A DNA stretch of 32,451 nt from assembly GCA_902495705.1 (NCBI GenBank), contig CABUXT010000027.1, positions 1 to 32,451 on the forward strand, read 5' to 3'. Below the pieces are notes generated by a model, which was not told where the DNA came from, did not search any database, and was given only the letters and a program-made list of their open reading frames with translations. Shown here piece after piece: positions 14,580 to 22,455 of the stretch. Both the position numbers and the translations under genes were made by a program. Within the stretch, counting starts at the first letter, position 1. Every line of letters begins with the position of its first letter. This DNA comes from an uncultured cyanobacterium (lineage in GTDB: Bacteria > Cyanobacteriota > Vampirovibrionia > Gastranaerophilales > Gastranaerophilaceae).

Positions 14580-17500
14580 TTATTTAGAAGATTTATCTTT
14601 TCTTTTAAATAAATTCTTAAAACTAAACGATTTCTTTTCTTTTTGAACCTTTATTTTTGATTCTTTTTTAGCCTTGTCTTTTTTAGGTTTTGACTCAACC
14701 GTATTATTCTCATTTTGTTGTTCTTCAACCTTTTGTGTATTTTCATCTTCTCCCATTCTAATTACAGGAGTTGGCTTTAAATCACTTTTTTCAAGTTCTT
14801 TCTTCTCTTCATCAGTCATAAATATCTTGAAATGCCCCGGAAGGGTTGTATAGTCTTTACCTTTGATAGGTGCAGGGGAATTATCATCAAGTTCACTTCC
14901 ATCTACATTGACTTTGAAATTCCCAGGAAGTGTTGTTATGCCTTTATCAGCATTTTTATCTTTTTTAATTTTTGGTTCTTTGATTTTTGTTGTTTTTTGT
15001 TCTTCTTTTTGAATTTCTACACCAGTAGATTTTTCAATATCTTCAACAACTTCTGACTCCGGAGCTTTTGTCAATTTTTCTTCTTCAATTGCATTTTTCT
15101 CGATTTCAGATTTTTTAGACTTTTTAAACCAAGATTTTTTAACTTTTTCTGTTTTTTGTTCTACATTTTGTACAGGGATTTCTACCTGTTCTTGCGGAAC
15201 TTCAACAATTTCAGCCTTGCCTGAAATATCTTTTGTTATAATTTCTTCTTCAGGCAATTCTTTATTTTTATTTCGTTTAAAGAACCCAAATATTGATTTT
15301 TTCTCAGTAGTCAATTTATGCCCTTTATTATCAATATTTTCAGATTCATCAACAACGGTAACAGCAGGAGGTGTAGCCTGTTCTTCTGTTTCGACAATTG
15401 TTTCAGCAGCTTGAGGTGTCAACCCTACTGAGCGCAAAATTGACTCAACAGATTCCTCATGTTTTGATTTTTTCTTATCTTTGCGAGATTTTTTTGTTTT
15501 AACTTGTTCTGTTTGAGCGACATTTTGACTGTCATTTAAAAATTCTTTTAACTCATTTTTATCTTCTGCAATTTTATCTTCTATTGTCGGCTGTTCTATA
15601 TTTTCAACCAAAACATCTTTTAATTGTTTTTCCTTTTTAACTTTTGCAGGTTTTGTTTTGCGCACTTCTGTGTCTTGAGTCAAAACATCATCCAAAGTCT
15701 TTTCTTTTTTAACTTTTACAGGTTTTTCCTTTTTGGCTTTTGGAGTCTTGATTTTTGTTGTTGCTAAAGTTTCACCAGCTCCAACAGCAACAGGTGTTGC
15801 AACATCTGTTTTATTTGAGTCAACCAAAGTGTTATCTTCAACTTCAACCCCTTCAGCTACCTCATTTTGCGATTCATCTTCTTTTTGATTTTCGATTAAA
15901 ACCTTATCTGGGTCAACCAAATTTGTAACCGCATTTGTGGCATCCGCAGCTTTTTCTGTTTCAACTAAAGCATCTGAAATAATTTCAGGTTCAGGCTGAG
16001 TTGGTACAGTTGCAAGAGTTTCGCTTGGTTCAGCAGTTTCAGCCGTAGAAACATTTTCTTGTTTGAACTCAGCGAAATTATCAGTGATTTTATTAGTATT
16101 TAAGTTAAATGACTCATTTGCCAATCGATTTTCCGCACTTTGAATAAATGATTTTGGCTCCAACACAACAACCTCATCATCTTCGTGGATTTCAGGAGCT
16201 TTTGCATTTGGAACATTAAACTCTTTCAAATCAACATTAGCGTGTTTTTCAACAACTGCAGATTTTGGCGCCTCTTCTTGGATTTGTGGCTCATGTTCAG
16301 TTGATGCAGTTTCTTTTACTTCAACCGTTTCAGATTTTGTCGGAACAGGCATTTTTGCAATTGTTATAACTTTTTCAGGTTTTGTTGCTTTTGGCTCTAT
16401 TGTTTCAGGCTCTATAGTTTTAGGTTCGTCAACTTGAGCTATAACAGGTGCAGGAGTTTCAACCTCTGCAATATCAGTTTTATGTTCTGCAATCGGCTCT
16501 GATTTTTCTTCAACCACAGGCTCTTGTTTAGGCTCTTCGTTATATGAAATTACAAAATCCTGAGATTCTTTGATTTCAGTTGCAACAGCTTTGGTTGGAG
16601 TTTGTTCTGTTGAAATTTGAGTTTCTTGAGGTTTAGTTTCAGTTTCTCCAAACTCTAATTTTTCGATTTTTGAAGTTGTATCTTGAGCAACTTTTTCAAC
16701 TTTTGGCTCTTCATATTTTATTTCAAAAGATTCAGATTCTTTTTGCTCAGGTGCCGTAAACACAATCGTATCAGGGTCAAACTCCGCAACTTGTGCAGTG
16801 TTAGTCTGTTCTTGAACCTCTTCTTTTTGTGTTGGTGTTGCAACAACTTTAGCCTCAGCAACAGGTTCTTTTTGAACTTCTGTTTCTGTTGTTTTAGATT
16901 CAACTTCTGCCACAACATTTTCTTTTTGGGCAACTTTTTCTGGTTCTGTTGCAACAGTTTCAACAACTGTAGCAGGTTCAACAGTTTTTACAACGTCAGA
17001 AATTTCAACAGGCGAATTATTATTCTGATTTTGCGCAACATTCAAAGATTGAGATGCCAACATTTGCGCAATAGAAACCTGATTGTCAGTTGAAATCATC
17101 TCGATTGGGTCAGTTGATTGTTTCAAAGACTGAGCATCTGCCAGTGTAGATTCTGTCATATTTTCAACCGTATTTTTTGCAGCAAGTTCAGCCGCTATAG
17201 GACTTTCTTGAGTTTTTTCTGCCTGAATTTCTGGAGATTTAGGAGTTTCAGCGACTGTTTTACTATCCATTGAAACCAACTTATAATCAGGATTTAAGTA
17301 TTCAAAACTAACCCTCAAATCACCAAAAGTAGTTCTTATATAGTCATATTGGTCTTCAACATCATTAGCAGAAATCCTCAAAGCTGAATTTGCAAAACCA
17401 TTACCTTTAGATAAAACTGCAATAATCGGATTTTGATAAGCTTTTGCCAAATCTACTTTTGCGCCAAAACCTCTTTGTTGAAGGATTTGAGCCTTCAAAT

Positions 17501-18803
17501 AATACAAATATGGCGCAAGGGTCATTTCTTTTGGCGACAAGGATTTGACATCCGCATTATAAATATCATTCATATTATTGTGAATTTTTTCTAAATCAGC
17601 AACCGCAGCATCTGAATTTCCTGACTTAAAATATGCCAAAGCCCTTAAATATAATACAGAATTGTAATTTGACACATGCCTGTACAATAGCTTTGTCGCA
17701 CCGTCTACAACTGCATTATAATCACCTTTTAATTGTTGCGCTATCAATTTGTAATACATACTGTTGTAGTCATTTGTTTTCAATTTAATGGCGCTGTCAA
17801 AACTTAAAACAGCTTTGTCATAATCTCCCAATTGCAACTGATTTAAACCGATATAAAAATGGTAAATATAGCAATTTGGATTGTATTTTAGAGCTTTGTT
17901 GAAATAATCAATTGATTTTAGCGCAACATCTTTTGAAAAAGTTTTTTCAGCCTCGCTATAATAAACCTGTCCCAAACTTGCAAAAGATTCAAAATCGTAC
18001 GGATTAGCTTTTAATGCTGATTCAAAAGCAACAATTGCATCTTGTTCTTGTTCCAAACCTGACATCACAACCCCTGTCAAATAATATCCCAAGTAATATT
18101 TTGGATAATTTGATGTGATATATTGAGTTTTATATGCAGCCTCGTGGAAGTTTCCTTTTTTAATATCAGAAATCGCACCATAGATATACGAATCCACCCC
18201 TTGCGGATTTAGAACTTTTCCATATTTTTGAGGACAGTTAATCTTTGCAATATCATCTTTTTTCGGTTGTGGTAAATAAATATGAGAATTATATTGGAAA
18301 GCTTTTTGGAAAGTTGACTCATAAGCAGGATTGTTTAGGGCTTTTTGAGCATACATCAATTCGCCGTACAAATTGCCAAGTTCAGGGTTTTGGTATTGGT
18401 CTTGTTTATCCGCACCCAAAACTACAGCACTCAAAACCTTTGTACCGGTGATAAATTTATCATCAGAAGATTTTAATTCTATAGCCTTTTGAAAATCAGC
18501 TTGAGCTAATCTATACTGCCTTAGAGCATAAAACGCTTCACCACGCATTTTATAGGCTTCATATTTTTTAGGTTTGTTATTTATATATGCTGTCAAAAAT
18601 ACGATTGCAGACTGGTAATCTTTGTTTGCAATAGCATTTGACGCCTTTTCCAAAGTCTCACGATTTACCTTAATTTCTTCAGTTTCAACCGATTGATTTT
18701 CCACAGGTTCTGTTTTATCCGCTGAAAAAGCCGGCATATTTATATTTGAGATGCTAAGCATCATTATTGCAACTAATAACCCTAAATTCTTCTTATTTCT
18801 CAT
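14580..18803 (-). CDS. Large exported TPR protein with disordered repeat-bearing tail
   Basis: This is a 1407-residue protein. Residues 1-28 are a signal peptide (MPAFSA end). About 45-480 is TPR: Y-K-M-R-G-E-A-F-Y-A-L near 85, then several A-L-K-A/Y-N-P-N units. About 510-1000 is a low-complexity, Glu/Val/Thr/Pro-rich stretch that should be disordered. About 1000-1407 is Lys/Glu-rich with three kinds of short internal repeats: KKEKxLxDVL twice, about 25-30 residues apart near 1025-1060; TTLPGxFK twice (about 1289 and 1318); and basic aromatic patches (FGFFKRNK near 1165, SWFKKSKK near 1225, NLFKRKDK at the very end). It is probably a periplasmic or surface scaffold. The gene is read from a TATAAT promoter (18840-18835) and GGGG serves as ribosome binding site. 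Function is not known. Confidence 0.8.
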   Translation of the reverse strand: MRNKKNLGLLVAIMMLSISNINMPAFSADKTEPVENQSVETEEIKVNRETLEKASNAIANKDYQSAIVFLTAYINNKPKKYEAYKMRGEAFYALRQYRLAQADFQKAIELKSSDDKFITGTKVLSAVVLGADKQDQYQNPELGNLYGELMYAQKALNNPAYESTFQKAFQYNSHIYLPQPKKDDIAKINCPQKYGKVLNPQGVDSYIYGAISDIKKGNFHEAAYKTQYITSNYPKYYLGYYLTGVVMSGLEQEQDAIVAFESALKANPYDFESFASLGQVYYSEAEKTFSKDVALKSIDYFNKALKYNPNCYIYHFYIGLNQLQLGDYDKAVLSFDSAIKLKTNDYNSMYYKLIAQQLKGDYNAVVDGATKLLYRHVSNYNSVLYLRALAYFKSGNSDAAVADLEKIHNNMNDIYNADVKSLSPKEMTLAPYLYYLKAQILQQRGFGAKVDLAKAYQNPIIAVLSKGNGFANSALRISANDVEDQYDYIRTTFGDLRVSFEYLNPDYKLVSMDSKTVAETPKSPEIQAEKTQESPIAAELAAKNTVENMTESTLADAQSLKQSTDPIEMISTDNQVSIAQMLASQSLNVAQNQNNNSPVEISDVVKTVEPATVVETVATEPEKVAQKENVVAEVESKTTETEVQKEPVAEAKVVATPTQKEEVQEQTNTAQVAEFDPDTIVFTAPEQKESESFEIKYEEPKVEKVAQDTTSKIEKLEFGETETKPQETQISTEQTPTKAVATEIKESQDFVISYNEEPKQEPVVEEKSEPIAEHKTDIAEVETPAPVIAQVDEPKTIEPETIEPKATKPEKVITIAKMPVPTKSETVEVKETASTEHEPQIQEEAPKSAVVEKHANVDLKEFNVPNAKAPEIHEDDEVVVLEPKSFIQSAENRLANESFNLNTNKITDNFAEFKQENVSTAETAEPSETLATVPTQPEPEIISDALVETEKAADATNAVTNLVDPDKVLIENQKEDESQNEVAEGVEVEDNTLVDSNKTDVATPVAVGAGETLATTKIKTPKAKKEKPVKVKKEKTLDDVLTQDTEVRKTKPAKVKKEKQLKDVLVENIEQPTIEDKIAEDKNELKEFLNDSQNVAQTEQVKTKKSRKDKKKSKHEESVESILRSVGLTPQAAETIVETEEQATPPAVTVVDESENIDNKGHKLTTEKKSIFGFFKRNKNKELPEEEIITKDISGKAEIVEVPQEQVEIPVQNVEQKTEKVKKSWFKKSKKSEIEKNAIEEEKLTKAPESEVVEDIEKSTGVEIQKEEQKTTKIKEPKIKKDKNADKGITTLPGNFKVNVDGSELDDNSPAPIKGKDYTTLPGHFKIFMTDEEKKELEKSDLKPTPVIRMGEDENTQKVEEQQNENNTVESKPKKDKAKKESKIKVQKEKKSFSFKNLFKRKDKSSK

Positions 18804-18834
18804 AGTTACCCCATATTAACTGATTTCTGTTAAG

Positions 18835-18840
18835 ATTATA
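18835..18840 (-). promoter_or_regulatory. -10 box of the large TPR gene
   Basis: A perfect TATAAT on the minus strand lies 31 bases before the ATG at 18803, with TTCAAT 17 bases further upstream as a weak -35. It points away from the glycosylase promoter. Confidence 0.5.
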
Positions 18841-18879
18841 CAATAGAAAATCAAATTATTGAAGAGTTTTTGAACTTTT

Positions 18880-18894
18880 GTTGTACAATACAAC
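18880..18894 (+). promoter_or_regulatory. -10 region and small palindrome before the glycosylase gene
   Basis: TACAAT (18884-18889) ends six bases before ATG at 18896. It is embedded in GTTGTA-CAA-TACAAC, a perfect 6-bp-arm inverted repeat. No Shine-Dalgarno site is visible, so a leaderless transcript is likely. Confidence 0.45.
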
Positions 18895-18895
18895 T

Positions 18896-19438
18896 ATGAA
18901 AAGATGCTTTTGGGTGGATGAAAAATCCGATATATATGTAAAATATCACGATGAAGAATGGGGAGTTTCAAAGTATGATGATAGGGAACTTTTAGAACTT
19001 TTGATTCTTGAATCTTTTCAAGCAGGATTATCATGGATTACAGTGCTAAAAAAACGTGATGCATTTCGCACGGAATTTGATAACTTTGAACTTGATAAAA
19101 TCATAAATTACGATGATAAAAAAATAGAACAAATGCTGAATAACCCTGCAATAATAAGAAGTCGAGGAAAAATCACCGCAGCAATAAATAATGCTAGAAT
19201 TTTCAAAGAAATCCAAAAAGAATACGGCAGTTTTTCAAATTATATTTGGAGTTTTACTGATAACAAAGTTATCAAAAACACAACCGGTGAAACTATTGTA
19301 AGCTCCCCTCTATCAGATAAAATATCAAAAGACCTCAAAAAACGAGGGATGAAATATGTCGGAACAGTCATTATTTATTCGTATTTGCAAGCCATTGGAG
19401 TAGTCAATGACCACGACAAAGATTGTTTTAAATATTAG
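18896..19438 (+). CDS. tag: DNA-3-methyladenine glycosylase I
   Basis: This 180-residue enzyme removes 3-methyladenine from alkylated DNA and starts base-excision repair. It follows the E. coli Tag pattern closely: C4 in KRCFWVD, H18 in YHDEEWG, the ESFQAGLSWITVLKKR segment with the catalytic Glu, and H173 with C177 in the NDHDKDCF end. C4, H18, H173 and C177 are the structural zinc ligands of the family. The start is ATG at 18896: MKRC aligns with the family N-terminus, while the in-frame ATG at 18878 would lie upstream of the promoter. It is a single-gene unit, divergent from the large TPR gene. Confidence 0.95.
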   Translation: MKRCFWVDEKSDIYVKYHDEEWGVSKYDDRELLELLILESFQAGLSWITVLKKRDAFRTEFDNFELDKIINYDDKKIEQMLNNPAIIRSRGKITAAINNARIFKEIQKEYGSFSNYIWSFTDNKVIKNTTGETIVSSPLSDKISKDLKKRGMKYVGTVIIYSYLQAIGVVNDHDKDCFKY

Positions 19439-19555
19439 GGATTAAAAAAATGTTAAAATTTTCAAAATTTATAGCAAAAAATTTTTTCTTTTGTTTTACA
19501 ATACATGTTGGTAATAACCTAAAATACAATAATTAAGATTTGGCGGAAGAAATAA

Positions 19556-20098
19556 ATGTCACTAGGTAGTGGAATAAAAAGTGCTTTAAAAGCCTTGGGA
19601 AAGAATAACAATCCGGCGTACGTAGTTGTCGCAATCGCTACAGTAAAAGGGATTTGCAGACCGATGTTCACAATGATGGACAAAAAAGAATCGCCGGAAA
19701 CAAAAAAATATGCAGCGTTAAGAGAAGGATTGACAGAAGTCATCGCAATCCCAACATACTTAACTTGCGGAGCTTTAGCAGGTAAAGGTGCAGCGTTATT
19801 TAAAGACCCTGCAAAATCAGAAATCGCAAAACATAACCTACGTTTTGCAGGTGTTTGTGCAGCAGCGTTATTTGTAATCCCTGGGTTGTGTTCACTTGTT
19901 ATTAAGCCGTTTACCGATAAGATATTAGGCAAACAGCCTGACAAAAAACATGACGACAAAAAATTAGATATCACATCAAAAGTTGAAGAACCTGCATTGA
20001 AAAATCCAATCGCATCAACAGGAACAGTCGGCAAACTTCCAATGCAACAACCTGTTAACATGTCAACTTTTACAAATTCAGGAATGAGGGTCGGATAA
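19556..20098 (+). CDS. Membrane protein, RPxF/MDK family, copy 1
   Basis: This is a 180-residue protein of unknown function. It has a conserved block at about residues 30-60: a K-G-I-C-R-P-M-F element followed by MMDKKESPETKKYAA. Two hydrophobic segments follow, near 63-80 and 101-120, and then a polar tail from about 130 rich in Lys, Pro and Thr. The next gene, one base downstream, encodes a relative with the same block (IGRPSFILMDK, then PQTKKFSATKEFL). GGCGGAAG about five bases before ATG is the ribosome binding site. The Cys-rich hydrophobic helix suggests a membrane-embedded protein. I do not recognise a named family. Confidence 0.75.
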   Translation: MSLGSGIKSALKALGKNNNPAYVVVAIATVKGICRPMFTMMDKKESPETKKYAALREGLTEVIAIPTYLTCGALAGKGAALFKDPAKSEIAKHNLRFAGVCAAALFVIPGLCSLVIKPFTDKILGKQPDKKHDDKKLDITSKVEEPALKNPIASTGTVGKLPMQQPVNMSTFTNSGMRVG

Positions 20099-20099
20099 T

Positions 20100-20723
20100 A
20101 TGATAGGAGCAATTCAAAACCTTATAACAAGTCCTGCAATATACAATGCGACTCAAAGTACAGTAACCCAAGTTACAACAGAAACTTGTTTGAAAGCTAT
20201 AGGTCGTCCGTCATTTATTTTGATGGATAAACAAATCGACCCGCAAACAAAGAAATTTTCAGCAACAAAAGAATTTTTATACCAAGCAACATGTTTAGCA
20301 ATATATTTAGCTGCAATCACACCGCTAGCTAAAAAATATGCTTATAAAATTGCGCAAAACAGTTACAAAGATGAGGCTGTATTCAAAGCATTTGGAAGTG
20401 TAAAAGAATTTATGAATTTCCACCAATTGAAAACCGAAGCCGAAAAAACTGCAAAACTGGATGAATTGAGCAAAAAATTGGGTGTAACTTTCACCAGAGA
20501 AAAAGTTGCAGATGCAGAAAAAGCTACTAAAAAAGAAATTTCTCAAGATAGTGAAAACTTGGCAAGAGGTGTAATTGAGGCAGGTTCAATCTTTGGTTCT
20601 GTTGCTGGGTTGGCGATACTTGCTCCAATTGTATCACATCCGATTATTCACCCTGTAATGAAAGCTCTCGGATTTGATGCTCCACAAAAGCCTGAACAAA
20701 AACCTCAAGAAGAGAAAAAGTAA
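20100..20723 (+). CDS. Membrane protein, RPxF/MDK family, copy 2
   Basis: This 207-residue protein shares with the upstream gene a K-A-I-G-R-P-S-F-I-L-MDK block (about 32-44) and the following TKKFSATKEFLYQ segment. Hydrophobic segments lie near residues 64-80 and 160-183, separated by a charged, helical ~75-residue insert (about 85-155) absent from copy 1. The C-terminus is a Pro/Glu/Lys tail. Its ATG lies one base past the stop of copy 1 and AGGGTCGG precedes it, so both are made from one transcript. The pair is a tandem duplication like the KVNAF pair at 4825-5898, but the sequences are unrelated. No function is assigned. Confidence 0.75.
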   Translation: MIGAIQNLITSPAIYNATQSTVTQVTTETCLKAIGRPSFILMDKQIDPQTKKFSATKEFLYQATCLAIYLAAITPLAKKYAYKIAQNSYKDEAVFKAFGSVKEFMNFHQLKTEAEKTAKLDELSKKLGVTFTREKVADAEKATKKEISQDSENLARGVIEAGSIFGSVAGLAILAPIVSHPIIHPVMKALGFDAPQKPEQKPQEEKK

Positions 20724-20877
20724 GATTTAGGTAAAGCAATGCACTCTGTGCAGTGGATTACTACGTCACTCTGTTAAAACCATTACCACAATTGAAAGTC
20801 AAAGTTCCTCGTAATGACATGATTTTTTTTATATTGTCATTCTGAATTTAGTTCGGAATGACTGTTTATTCTTTATA

Positions 20878-20971
20878 GTCATGCTGAACTTGTTTCAGCA
20901 TCTCAAATCTAACAAATTAGTCTTATACAAAATTTGTAATATTAGAGACCCTGAAATAAATTCAGGGTGAC
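20878..20971. repeat. Composite repeat R2, full copy (94 bp)
   Basis: It starts with GTCATGCTGAA...TTCAGCATCTCAAAT, has an inner TTAGTCTTATACAAA part, and ends GAGACCCTGAA...TTCAGGGTGAC. The two ends are imperfect inverted copies of each other, as in a miniature inverted-repeat element. The same architecture and length occur at 22226-22319. Confidence 0.8.
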
Positions 20972-20998
20972 TGTAAGATTGAAAAATCAAAATTGATA

Positions 20999-21023
20999 GA
21001 TTCTGAATCAAGTTCAGAATGAC
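20999..21023. repeat. REP-like palindrome, family R1, second copy
   Basis: It is identical to the copy at 242-266 over 25 bases and has the same flank (GACAT-GACC with a TTTGT stretch). Confidence 0.8.
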
Positions 21024-21152
21024 ATAGACCTTTTTGTTCTAATAAAGACAAAAGCAAATAAAAATCATGTCATTACGAGGAAAAATCACATACAAATGTC
21101 ACATACACCTTAACAACGTGACGTAGTAATCCCCTACAAATATTCGTCAAAA

Positions 21153-21866
21153 TCATTTCAAATAATCCAAATTCTTATTATGCAAAACCCAGTAAGGGCA
21201 GCCCCAACCGCTAGATGTTTTAGTGCATTGATTTTCATATCCGGTCGTCGGAGCACCAAGCGGATATAGCCCTTTGTTTTTGAACCAAGAAATACAAAAC
21301 ATATCTCGACCGATTACATTTGGAGGTCTGTTGCCATTTGTATCCACATAAAAATCTATTCTTTCGCTATCTGACCAATGTGCAATAGCCATTGATGTGC
21401 CATTCATTAAAACAATTTTGTATATTTTGTCTCCACCGTATCTTCCTGCGCCATTTCCATTCAAATATTTATAAGCGCCAGAATAAAAACAAGAATCATT
21501 TGGCGCGGTACCGCAATCAAGTGCCACTTTCATTGCAGGCAAAAGCTTTTGAGCAATTACCTCAGAATCATCTTTTTGATAATAATTCCCTGACAAATTC
21601 CACTCATCAGGTGTACCCTCATCGTCCTGAACACTTCTTATCGCTTGCGACAAAATTGAATAAGTTTCTGTTAAACGCGCAACTGTTTGCTTCTCTCTAT
21701 ATTTTGACATAAGTGTCGGAATAGTAATTGCAGCAACTACACCAATTATGCCAAGGGTGATTAAGACCTCGGCAAGCGTAAATCCGAATTTCATCTTAAC
21801 CATTGGCATTTTTAGAGATGTAGCACTTTTATCAAACATAAAACCCAACAATTTTCTTTTATTCAT
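21153..21866 (-). CDS. Orphan type IV prepilin / pseudopilin, copy 1
   Basis: This is a 237-residue prepilin. The class III signal is G28-F29-T-L-A-E33 followed by a hydrophobic helix (about 34-52). F29 should become the methylated N-terminus after prepilin-peptidase cleavage, and E33 is the conserved Glu5. The 28-residue leader is much longer than the usual 6-15; AGGGG six bases before ATG 21866 supports it, whereas internal ATGs lack a site. The globular head has Cys residues and a D-T-N-G-N-R-P-P motif (about 183-190) like the Ca-loop or 'VDxNG' end seen in related prepilins. No assembly ATPase, platform or peptidase gene is near. The promoter overlaps that of the divergent XRE gene. Confidence 0.9.
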   Translation of the reverse strand: MNKRKLLGFMFDKSATSLKMPMVKMKFGFTLAEVLITLGIIGVVAAITIPTLMSKYREKQTVARLTETYSILSQAIRSVQDDEGTPDEWNLSGNYYQKDDSEVIAQKLLPAMKVALDCGTAPNDSCFYSGAYKYLNGNGAGRYGGDKIYKIVLMNGTSMAIAHWSDSERIDFYVDTNGNRPPNVIGRDMFCISWFKNKGLYPLGAPTTGYENQCTKTSSGWGCPYWVLHNKNLDYLK

Positions 21867-21920
21867 ACAGCACCCCTGTCGTTATTACAATATTTTAGTC
21901 ATTTTAAAGTCTATATGCTC

Positions 21921-21949
21921 AATATAGCATATTGTCGTTATAACGTCAA
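21921..21949 (-). promoter_or_regulatory. Promoter of prepilin copy 1
   Basis: On the minus strand TTGACG (21949-21944), 17 bases and TATATT (21926-21921), with an extended TGC before the -10. It predicts a start near 21914 and a 48-base leader that carries AGGGG. Confidence 0.7.
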
Positions 21950-21960
21950 TATGCTAATAT
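21932..21960 (+). promoter_or_regulatory. Promoter of XRE copy 1
   Basis: TTGTCG (21932-21937), 17 bases and TAATAT (21955-21960) with an extended TGC. The expected +1 (about 21967) lies three bases before ATG 21970, and no Shine-Dalgarno site is present. Confidence 0.65.
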
Positions 21961-21969
21961 TACGACGTT

Positions 21970-22203
21970 ATGAGCAATATATCAACATTGGCTAAAAAAT
22001 TTGCGACAAGAGTACGGTTTGAGCGAATTAAACGCAAATATTCTCAAGAAAAGTTAGCAGAACTTGCAGGGATTGGTCGTTCAACTCTTACGCAAATTGA
22101 GGCTCAAACATCTTCTCCAACATTGGATATTGTTGAAAAAATTGCCTCAGCCTTGGGCTTTGAACCTTATGAATTGTTGATATTTAAGAATTTAGAAATA
22201 TAA
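21970..22203 (+). CDS. XRE-family helix-turn-helix regulator, copy 1
   Basis: This 77-residue Cro/CI-type protein is almost only a DNA-binding domain. Helices 2 and 3 of the HTH lie at about residues 25-47 (SQEKLAELAGIGRSTLTQIE), followed by the TSSPTLDIVEKIASALG element typical of the family. There is no ligand or dimerisation domain. It lies divergent to prepilin copy 1 with a shared palindromic promoter region, so it very likely controls that prepilin and itself. Whether it represses or activates is not visible. Confidence 0.9.
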   Translation: MSNISTLAKKFATRVRFERIKRKYSQEKLAELAGIGRSTLTQIEAQTSSPTLDIVEKIASALGFEPYELLIFKNLEI

Positions 22204-22225
22204 GATTTACGGAAATAAACAGACA

Positions 22226-22319
22226 GTCATTCCGAACTTGTTTCGGAATCTCAAATCTAGCATATTAGTCTTATGCGAAATTTGAAATATTTGAGACCCT
22301 GAAATAAATTCAGGGTGAC
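22226..22319. repeat. Composite repeat R2, full copy (94 bp)
   Basis: It starts GTCATTCCGAAC, ends TTCAGGGTGAC, and has the inner TTAGTCTTATGCGAAATTT part. It has the same length and order as the copy at 20878-20971. The ends are imperfect terminal inverted repeats of about 30 bases. Confidence 0.8.
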
Positions 22320-22334
22320 AGTTTATTATTTGTT

Positions 22335-22400
22335 GTCATTCTGAAAGCTTAGAAAATTTGTGCGAAGAATAAGCACAAAATTTTCTTGCTATTCAGAATC
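22335..22400. repeat. Hairpin repeat R4, copy 1
   Basis: ATTCTGAA (22338-22345) and TTCAGAAT (22392-22399) enclose a second pair of arms, AGAAAATTTGTGC (22351-22363) and GCACAAAATTTTCT (22373-22386). A close copy lies at 32130-32193. The outer arms match the R1 palindrome, so R4 can be seen as R1 with a palindromic insert in its loop. Confidence 0.8.
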
Positions 22401-22455
22401 TATCAATGTTTATTTTATAAATTACCTAAGTGCATTACATATTAATCAAATGGAT

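Larger units (their letters stand above)
20755..21132. repeat. 378-bp nested inverted-repeat structure
   Basis: The ends GGATTACTACGTCAC and GTGACGTAGTAATCC are perfect inverted copies, and a second 23-base pair lies inside. The sequence between outer and inner arms (about 35 bases on each side) is not complementary. I read each side as one copy of a palindromic repeat whose middle is occupied by unrelated DNA. Confidence 0.7.
20724..21152. other. Intergenic cluster of nested inverted repeats
   Basis: There is no gene in this 429-base stretch. Outer arms of 15 bases (20755-20769 and 21118-21132, GGATTACTACGTCAC) and inner arms of 23 bases (20805-20827 and 21060-21082, containing CCTCGTAATGACATG) are perfectly complementary. 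Between them lie R1-type palindromes at 20836-20862 and 20999-21023 and one full R2 composite repeat at 20878-20971. The arrangement resembles a miniature inverted-repeat element or several REP units inserted side by side. Confidence 0.75.
21921..21960. promoter_or_regulatory. 40-bp dyad holding both divergent promoters
   Basis: The two 20-base halves are complementary at 16 of 20 positions around a centre at 21940/21941. The centre is the perfect palindrome CGTTATAACG (21936-21945). A further palindrome, CAATAT-AGC-ATATTG (21920-21934), covers the prepilin -10. These are good candidate binding sites for the adjacent XRE protein. Confidence 0.7.

Noticed and set aside
16683..17093. Phe/Asn/Cys-rich plus-strand frame inside the large TPR gene
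   Set aside because: It is antisense to the low-complexity Glu/Val/Lys tail; its composition is the mirror of that tail and it has no ribosome site.
19519..20112. Long reading frame antisense to the first RPxF/MDK gene
   Set aside because: The plus-strand gene has a ribosome site, a paralogue next door with the same motif and tight spacing; the antisense frame has none of these.
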